NCBI RefSeq assembly: GCF_000315625.1
Contig: NW_005434667.1
Span: 462,527 to 526,526, forward strand
Source: Guillardia theta CCMP2712
Lineage: Eukaryota; Cryptophyceae; Pyrenomonadales; Geminigeraceae
DNA: 64,000 nucleotides
Reading direction: 5' to 3'
Shown: positions 57,313-64,000 of the stretch, one piece after another
Numbering within the stretch: the first letter of the stretch is position 1
Layout of the letters: every line of letters begins with the position of its first letter
Notes under the pieces: generated by a model
The model's database searches: none
The model's input: the letters and a program-made list of their open reading frames with translations, nothing else
Told to the model about the DNA's origin: nothing
Position numbers and translations under genes: made by a program

Positions 57313-59852
57313 TCAAGACGAGAACAAAGAGTCCGCAAACAGCTCAGCGTCTTGAAAGTTTCCAACGTCGTGCACGCACGCGTCGCTCCACATATTCTCC
57401 AGCTCCTCCCCGTGACCCTCCTGCTTCTCCCCAACGCCCTCGAGCAGCAGCAGCTGCTGTTGCTGCACCCACTCCGGAAGGCTGGAGTCGTGCGGTCCCT
57501 TCCTCCCGTTCCTCTCGCCCGCAGCCATCCTCTCCTCGTTGCCGCTGGCGTACGGGAGGGTCGAGCTCTCCGCGAACTTGCGAATGAGGAAGGAAGAAGC
57601 AGCCTTGGCGCCCTCGAGGGTTGTGAACGAGAGCTTCTCCTCGTCGCAGGCTGCGATGAAGTCCCTCCTCCTCGAGGCCACGGAGCAGAGGCGGAGAGAG
57701 GAGTCGTCCTCCTCCAGCACCGGGATCGCCGCGTCGTCGATGGTGTCGTGCAAGTTAGCGACGAAGAACCTATCCTTGAACGCGACGATCCTCGCGAGCA
57801 TCGACGCCTCCGTCGCGTCCTGAGCCTCCTGCTGCATCCTCGCTGCCGTGCTCTTCATGGCGCTGAACGAGTGCTCCTCCGCCAGATCGCATGCAGGTAG
57901 GATGCAGGGAGGGAAGTACTCGAGGCGGGAGAGGTGCGAGCTGCTCTCGTACTCGGTGATCAGCCCGGCCTCCTTGGCTCCCTCCAGCAGCCGCTTGTAC
58001 CACTGCGCCATCCTCAGCGTCGCCTCAAGCCTCACAGCCGCAGTGCGGAACGCGAAGATGTGGCTGGACTCGGCCGAAGGAGGAGGAACTCTGAGGTGAA
58101 CGTGGCGGAAGCCCTGGGAGCGGACGAACTTGAGGTAGCCATGCACGATGGCGGTAAGGACGCGCTGGCGGTCTGTGCTCTTGTCGTTGCCGAAGAGCGG
58201 GATGGAGTCGAGGCACTCGATGTAGACGCGGCCGGCGGCAGGGGACGGAGCATCGATGCCGAACTCGTGCACGTACATACCGAAGAAGATCACTTCCTCC
58301 CCTCCGTCCACCTTCTGGAAGGCGAAGATGCTCTTGACCCTGTAGGGGTAGCGGGGCGCGAAGCCTCCTCCTGTCGTCAGCAAGGACTCGGAGACTACCC
58401 GCACCCGCACGTCCTTTTCAGCAGTAGACACGCTCTTCGCTTGCTGGGTCAAGAACACACACAGCGCTGTCTCTGGCAGGTCGCTGGAGAGGACGCGAGG
58501 GCCAGGGGAGGCCCCACCCTTCACTCCCGTGGGAGGAAGAGGAGCAGGAGCAGTCGCCGAGCCTTCCTTCTTCACGGCGACAGCAGGGGTCTTGAACGCC
58601 GTCGCCCGCGTCCTGGCATGTCCGCACTGCAAGCATTTTCCTCCTGCCGAGAAGGTTCCGAACATGTCGAGCTCGCATGCAGGGCAGCCGGACGAGGAGA
58701 GGCTTCCTCCTGCCCCAGCAGCAGCTCCCAGCTTCGGCTTCTCCTCCGCCAACTCCACCGCAGGGACAGCTGCCTCCCCGACCTTCATCCTCTTGCCGTA
58801 CTCCGCCGGCAGGACCGGCATGAAGGATCCTCTCCTTTTCACAGGCTGCTCCTTGTTGCTGCTCCTCGTCTCGTACTCGGGTGTGTACTCGAGCTCGATG
58901 GCGATTCCGTGCTCGTCCACGAGGTCTTGCAAGACGTTCTTGAAGTCCTCAGGAGACAACTTCTTCTCGACATACATCTTGATCGAGTCCGTCAGCTTCT
59001 TCTTTCCCGTCGAAGAGATCTGCTCCTGAGTCAGCCTCCTCCTCCTCCTCCTCCTCCTCTTCTCGTCACCTTGCTGCCAAGCTTCCGGATCACGTGCATA
59101 AGGTAACCGTTGACCTTCTCCTTCTGGCTTCCAGGGAACTTGCCCAACTGTCTCCTCCTTGCTTCCTTCCTCCTCCGGTAGATCAGCTTCGCTGTCATGT
59201 CCACCGCAAACTCCACTTTGCTCTCCACGTCCTCCATCATTTCTGCATTGCTGCCGCCGCACATTCGGGCCGACGGTTGACCAGGCAGGTTCTTGTTCTG
59301 AACTGACAAGCTGTTGACCTTTGACTTGTTCAGCATGCCTTTCTTACCATATGCAGTGATGTAATCTTCACAAGGAATCATATTTACTGTCTTCATGCCA
59401 GCAGTCTTCACTTTCATCGCATTCTCCACATCCTTGCCAACGCTCACGCCAAATGCTCTGGTCAGTGTCGGCGATTGGTTTGAGATGGACTTGAGAAAAG
59501 ACATGAAGTCTTCAGCAGTGAATTTGTGATCCTGCACACAAACACAGGTCAACAATCTTCATACGCCTTCGACGGAGGAGCATACCTGGAAGCACTGATA
59601 GCAAGTTTCCGTCGCTCTCCTCGTGCCGTCAGGAAGCTCTGCGATCGCTTGGAAGAGGAGATTCTCCGTCAGGGGCGGAGGGAGAACCGAGTCTGCCTTG
59701 TACTCTGTGTTCCTCCTGTTCGCTACAGCCGTCTTTGCGATGCTAGAGGGAGCTGGGCGTCTGGCCTTGGTCGTTCGGGCAGGAGCAAGAGCCATTGGAG
59801 CCCCAACGAAGCACGACCTCGAGTAGAGGTGGAGATGCTGCGGCATTGCCAT
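57313..59852 (-). CDS. Divergent p300/CBP-type histone acetyltransferase
   Basis: The start is MAMPQHLHLYSRSC. A helical region in the second exon (MMEDVESKVEFAVDMTAKLI, YRRRKEARRRQ) resembles part of KIX. A small CPACE...CLQCGH zinc knuckle precedes the KAT11 HAT core: YRVKSIFAFQKVDGGEEVIF, FGMYVHEFGIDAPSPAAGRV, ECLDSIPLF, HGYLKFVRSQGFRHVHLRVP and QWYKRLLEGAKEAG. p300 keeps Asp1399, Trp1436 and Tyr1467; here the LDS and WY positions match, but the HIWACPP block reads HLRVPPP, so Trp1436 is lost, and the HPPDQKIPKPKR loop is replaced. Bromodomain, PHD, ZZ and TAZ domains are absent. Acetyltransferase activity is therefore uncertain. Confidence 0.75.
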
Positions 59853-60330
59853 CTTTCACCGGCAAGATTCACGCAGGAGGAAGTTCCGTGATGAAGGCTG
59901 ACGAGACTTCACACAGACAGTTGGACGAATGATGAGACGATTCTCACTGCCTCGCTTCGTTATGGATCAACCACCTCGAGGCTGCGAGGTTGCCAAGGAC
60001 GAGGTTTGCTCGCCAAGGCTTCAGTGAGGCTGCAACGAGTGCGGCGAGGATGGGAAGTTGACTCGGCAGGCCGTGGCGGAAGGATTTATATTGCACTGGG
60101 GAGGAACACTTGTCGGAAAGGCAGGCCTCAACAAAGATTGTACGCCTGGATCAAGAGAGCGACGAAGAATGGAAGCGAAGAGACGGAGATCAGAAGAAAG
60201 GCAGAAGAGTCAGAAGGACAAGAGTGCTGGAGAAGGAGGAGGGGGAGGAGTAATGCTGGATATCAGGTGAAGGGCGCGCAACGAAGGTAAGATTCCAAGA
60301 GGGGGAGAAGGCAGAACAGGAAGAGGAGGC
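59853..60330. other. No gene recognised
   Basis: Short Arg/Lys/Gly-rich frames occur at 60006-60290 but give no domain. The stretch includes the upstream region of the HAT gene. Confidence 0.35.
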
Positions 60331-60339
60331 CAGTCGGGA

Positions 60340-61215
60340 GGAAGGGAGGGTTCGGGGGCTGCCAGCGAAGGGAAGAGGGTCGGTTGGGGGTACCACCCAC
60401 CACCCCCTGCTTCGATCCACACTGCAGGGATACCATGGGTACCTTTCAGGGGTACTGGGTGGACATCCCGGTGGGTCGGGTGGAGAGATTTGTTACGGGT
60501 TGGGGGCAAAAAGAGTTTTAAAAATATTTAGAGTTTTAAAGATGATTATTTTTAGAGGAAATGTTAAAACACATTTAAATTTTAATAAAAACATTTTGCA
60601 GGTACACTATTCTGGCAACAATCATTTGTACAATTGTTACATTATTGTAATCTTACATGTATATAGTCAGTACTTCCTGCCCCCCACCCCTGATCGTTTG
60701 ACTACAACCTGCGTACCCCACCCCAGATTGCAATACCCCTGATTTACACACCCCACAGGCTTCAAGATTTGTATCCACCCACCCCCTCTTTTCCCGCATG
60801 ACTGGCAGTACATGACTGCTATGCGCCTTCTTTGAGTACCCCACCCCTGTATGCTGGAATTTTTTACTTCTCGAAAACCAAGATTGCATCGGGATCCTCA
60901 CTACACCGCCTCTATCTTACCCCACCCCATCCGTCCCAGCAGATTCCTACTACTTGCTAATAATACAAAGAAGGGGTAGGGTACCTATGAATTAAGCCTA
61001 CAGGTGTTGGAGGGGTAGTCCGGAAGGGGTAGTAAAATTCTTGGGAAAGTTGTCAAAAGTGAAACGTACAGGGTGGTGGTTGAAATATTTTGAGTATACT
61101 CCTTTCTTTGTGCGTAACATTTCAAATCTGGGCGAAATTTATCGGATAGGAAGTCAAAAAGATACAGATCTCCGAGAGTACCCAGCCCTACCAAATCCTT
61201 AACTTGTGATCCACC
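60340..61215. repeat. GGGGTA / AT-rich / TACCCC island
   Basis: The left arm (60340-60510) carries ggggtaccacc, ggggtactgggtgg and ttgggggcaaaaag. The AT-rich core (60515-60670) reads ttttaaaaatatttag and taaaacacattt. The right arm (60680-60950) carries ccccccacccctgatcg, taccccaccccag, aatacccctg and taccccaccccatcc. From 60970 on, G-rich words return (aggggtagggtacc, ggaggggtagtccgg). The arrangement repeats that at 43.7-45.0 kb. Confidence 0.6.
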
Positions 61216-61359
61216 CTACCCATCGACCTTCCCTCACCCACCCATGCAATCAACCATGTCACATACAAGGAGGAGTCATCGGTATCTCCCGCTATTGTTG
61301 TCGAAATGTTATCTTTTCGGTCCCATTACCCCTCATCCAGTCTTGCCGCCCCGCCGTGA

Positions 61360-61712
61360 ATGTCGGGAGGTGTAACCATCGCCGGGCCTTTTACTCAAAG
61401 TTAAATCGGCAGTGCAGGCCCGCCGCCGCCCGCCGGGCCTGAGAGTTCGCCGGTACAGCGGGCGGGCAGTGCCGCCAGTCCCGGCCGCGCCACCGAGCGA
61501 CCGGGCCCGGCCGGGCCCGGGCGGCCCGCCGCCCGGCTCACTGGCCTTTGAGTAAAGGCAGAGTCAGCCTCGGAGGCTCGTTCCGGGATATCATCGCGGC
61601 GGCTCGGATCAAGTTCAGAGTCAACCGTGGCCCCCGCCGCCGCCGGCGCACCCGGGCCCGGGGCCCAGCTACTGCTGTCTCCCGACGCGGCGCCCCGGGC
61701 CCTTGACAGTCA
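61360..61712. repeat. GC-rich island with CTTTTACTCAAA in both orientations
   Basis: The plus-strand copy cttttactcaaagttaa lies at 61388-61404; the opposite orientation cctttgagtaaagg is at 61545-61558. Between and around them are ccgggcccggccgggcccggg and cgccgccgg words. The two motif copies thus form an inverted pair about 150 nt apart enclosing the most GC-rich part. Confidence 0.6.
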
Positions 61713-61728
61713 CGTGATCATGCGGATA

Positions 61729-61914
61729 TCATGGCTCTTCAGATAAATCAATTAATTTATCTCGCAACATCTCTCTGTAAGCTCGGTCTTTACCCCCCGC
61801 GGAAAGAGACGCAAGGTACCAAACCGTAGATTCGTCGTCACTCACCGGTTCAATTCTCAATCTTTTGAAGGGTGGGGGTGGTGCTGATCCTCCGAAAGCC
61901 TTTCCCGGATGCAC
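61729..61914 (-). CDS. Small ORF between two GC islands
   Basis: A 61-residue frame: MHPGKAFGGSAPPPPF, then KRLRIEPVSDDESTVWYL, then a helix (AGGKDRAYREMLRDKLIDL). The basic KRLRIE followed by acidic residues resembles the basic/acidic starts of the SQ/TQ-cluster proteins. It could be a remnant or a small member of that group. No known family. AT-rich sequence follows to 62340. Confidence 0.3.
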   Translation of the reverse strand: MHPGKAFGGSAPPPPFKRLRIEPVSDDESTVWYLASLSAGGKDRAYREMLRDKLIDLSEEP

Positions 61915-62339
61915 CGTAGGGAGAAACCGCGGGATGAAGGATTCCAGGGGGGATTTTTGCGATTTTCACAAACTATCTTGTGTTGACTTGAAATTATTGT
62001 GAAGATCTTGGACGTAAGAATATTGTTTGAAATTACTGAGGCCGCCCAATCAAGGCTCGGGATGCGAGGAGGCGGGGTCGGGTAAAAAGCAATATTATGA
62101 TAATAATTATGATTGTTAAATAAAAGATTAGTATATGAAAACGAGTCTCATCGAACGCAGAAGGGTGTGATTTCAAAATTGGGTTTTAGAGTTTTTGCCG
62201 TGAATACGGGGCTGTTTAAAACTGTTTTCATCCTGATGGAAACATATATTTTGGAAATATAAAACAATTTATACTGTGTTTTTAACACATTGTTCTCGGT
62301 ACTGCTATTTTATCCCTGCACTAGTTATAAATCACTGAA

Positions 62340-62705
62340 TTGTGACTACCGTCCCTGAGGACCCGGCCCGGCGGGCCGCCGGGCGGCCCCAGTGCGAACC
62401 GTCAGCCCGGAGGACTCCCGGACGAGTCGGCCGGGCCCTCACTCAGGTTCCGCCGGCCGATTCTACGGTATTACTAGTGAAGGTGTAAGTCGAAGGTGTA
62501 CGACCTAGCCTGAAAAAAGCCCTGGTATCTTTAACTAGCCTGGCAGGCCGCCGCACGTTAAGTCAAAAGTACGCACTGTACTCTTTACTCAGTGTCACAC
62601 CGGGCTCGCCGCCGGAGTCCGATCGTGCTCCGAGGCCGGGCTCCGAGTCGCCGCACTGCGGCAGGCTGAGGCCCTCGGAGTGACGCCAGTCGTGTACTAG
62701 ATGAG
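62340..62705. repeat. GC-rich island downstream of the FHA-like gene
   Basis: It contains ggcccggcgggccgccgggc and a diverged T-rich motif (aagtcaaaagtacgcactg, then ctctttactcag at 62582-62593). It ends just before the stop of the gene at 62714. The words agtacg and actca recur with the 24-kb island. Confidence 0.55.
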
Positions 62706-62713
62706 TCTCAACG

Positions 62714-63559
62714 TTACATCCTCCCTCCCGAGTCCTCCTCCGAGTCGTTGTCCGACAACCCGATCATGCCCTTGAAGTCCACCAAGGTCTTGTAAAGAGG
62801 ACGGAATTTCTTCCTCACCTCCCTGATCAACTGCTCCCTCATCTCGTCTTCGTCGCATCCGGCCTCCTCCTCCTTCCTAATCGACCGCACGAGCCGAGCA
62901 GCGTCGGACACCGCGTGGGCCAGGCCTTGGCACACCCCCTTCATGCCTTGCTCGATCTGCATCATCCTCATAGCATTCTCCTCCAGTGCTTTCCTCAGGG
63001 CCTCGTTCTCTCGCAGCAGGGCCTCCACCGACCCAGCAGCCTGCCCACCAGCTCGCTCCTCCTCGCCCGCCCATGAACCTCCACAAACCCGACCGACCAA
63101 GCTGCCGAGGTTCGGAGGGTCGTCGCCGAGTGCTAGTCGCCTCCTCTTGACGCCTTCCATGGGGGGAGTGCACTGGACCAGCGTCTTGCTCGGCGTCTCC
63201 TTCTTCCCCCCATCCGTCAGAGCACAAACCGAAGCATGCACCCGAAACATCAGCCGCACCTCCTCCTCCTCGCCATGGTTGACGACGATCTCGTCGCCAT
63301 TGCGCAGATCGCACAGGCAGAACCATGGCAGTGAGTTCTCGGTCCCATCCGAGGAAACGATCACGGTCGTCCTCTTAGATAAGCTCTCGATCTTCGCTCG
63401 AGGAGCAGGGGACGATCCCGTCCGGATGATCTCGAACTGAACGCTGTCAAGAGAGGCCTTCAGGTTGGGGGGCACCATGATGTTGCTGAACGTGAACTTG
63501 TCCGTGCTGATCATGACACACCTGTCTGGCATCTCCAGGTAGCACCAAGCTGGCGCCAT
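62714..63559 (-). CDS. FHA-like and coiled-coil protein
   Basis: One exon, 281 residues. Residues 1-110 form a beta-rich region (CVMISTDKFTFSNIMVP, DSVQFEIIRTG, AKIESLSKRTTVIVS, LCDLRNGDEIVVNHGEEEEV, RLMFRVH) that resembles an FHA domain by strand order and the LRNGDEIVV turn; the phosphothreonine-binding Arg/Ser/Asn pattern is not clear. A linker with KRRRLALGDD follows, then a coiled coil (VEALLRENEALRKALEENAM) and an acidic end (SDNDSEEDSGG). FHA domains bind phosphothreonine, often TQ sites. The gene lies beside a GC island like the SQ/TQ-cluster genes. Confidence 0.5.
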   Translation of the reverse strand: MAPAWCYLEMPDRCVMISTDKFTFSNIMVPPNLKASLDSVQFEIIRTGSSPAPRAKIESLSKRTTVIVSSDGTENSLPWFCLCDLRNGDEIVVNHGEEEEVRLMFRVHASVCALTDGGKKETPSKTLVQCTPPMEGVKRRRLALGDDPPNLGSLVGRVCGGSWAGEEERAGGQAAGSVEALLRENEALRKALEENAMRMMQIEQGMKGVCQGLAHAVSDAARLVRSIRKEEEAGCDEDEMREQLIREVRKKFRPLYKTLVDFKGMIGLSDNDSEEDSGGRM

Positions 63560-64000
63560 GGCAGCTGTTTGTCTTGCGCCCTATCGAGCCAGTGCGATGA
63601 GGATGAGCGATCACCTCGACATGTAGAGACTGTTGGAAGCAAATGAAATCCTTTTGTGTAACGGTTGTGAAGGCAGAGGCAAGTCAGGGGCAAGAACCAG
63701 GAGCAAGTAGATGCTATGCAGAGAGAAGCAGGAGGAGGAGGGAGAGGGAAAGGAGGGAGGGGAAAGGAGATGGGAGGGGAAGGAGGCGGGAGGCGGGAGG
63801 GAAGAGGGCGGGAGGGGAAGGATGAACGCGAACGAGGAAGGGAATGGATTTGTGCAGGCCAGTTGAGGTGATGGCGGGGGTGCTTGAAGGAGGGGTCATA
63901 CGAAGATGATAAATGGGGGTAGATAATACAAGGGGGTGGTAGAACATTGATCGGGGCATGGCGATCGGGGAGCCATGGAGGCAGGTGTTCTTAGCATGTA
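63560..64000. other. Window end, upstream region
   Basis: Purine-rich sequence (gggagagggaaaggagggagg near 63741) followed by gggggt words near 63880-63940. Frames on both strands are low-complexity. It probably holds the promoter of the FHA-like gene. Confidence 0.35.

Noticed and set aside
57934-59106. Long plus-strand ORF of 390 residues opposite the HAT gene
   Set aside because: It is an Arg/Leu-rich antisense shadow of the GC-rich HAT exon, without a domain; the minus strand encodes a clear KAT11 core.

Overview
The window is eukaryotic nuclear DNA, most likely from a cryptophyte alga close to Guillardia theta. Genes sit on both strands, are separated by short gaps and are interrupted by many GT-AG introns. 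Two genes start with a signal peptide plus transit-like stretch, as expected for a complex plastid, and one of them carries Phe right after the predicted signal cleavage site. The lineage is inferred, not proven. There is no rRNA, tRNA, operon or CRISPR signal that I can support.

Layout. 0-9 kb: a partial coiled-coil gene, a SPRY gene, a HEAT-repeat gene with introns of 43-59 nt that may run on into EF-hand-like exons, and a TruC/RluA-type pseudouridine synthase with a plastid presequence. 9-22 kb: a four-RRM nucleolar-type protein, a CBM20-TPS-TPP fusion with damaged active sites, poorly resolved or decayed genes, and a membrane-anchored coiled-coil protein that has a paralogue at 41 kb. 22-33 kb: an unusual stretch in which EXO1 and calmodulin lie between two inverted copies of a gene whose product carries a TQ-repeat cluster and a coiled coil, followed by a third protein of similar layout. 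These genes are bordered by very GC-rich islands that share a short CTTTTACTCAAA motif. 33-45 kb: a BRO1-domain gene, a long unknown multi-exon gene, a lipid-anchored EF-hand protein, the 41-kb paralogue, Sec61 gamma, and a large GGGGTA-rich island.

45-64 kb: a membrane protein that joins a SCAP-like sterol-sensing domain to a RING-CH ubiquitin-ligase domain; a gene built from about six repeated GFRW-type modules; a PrimPol primase-polymerase with signal peptide, SAP domain, all three AEP motifs and the zinc knuckle; a TPR protein; a divergent p300/CBP-type acetyltransferase; and a last GC-island locus with a small ORF and an FHA-like/coiled-coil gene.

Themes. Several genes point to DNA metabolism and damage response: EXO1, PrimPol, SQ/TQ-cluster proteins and possibly the FHA-like protein. 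The strongest candidates for undescribed biology are the SSD-RING-CH fusion, the GC-island cassettes of SQ/TQ-cluster proteins, the tandem-module gene next to PrimPol, and the mirror-symmetric GGGGTA/TACCCC islands. Introns are pyrimidine-rich on the sense strand and hold most of the microsatellites. All exon structures were assembled by eye; those of calmodulin, the HEAT gene core, the 41-kb gene and most of the TruC-like gene are phase-checked.
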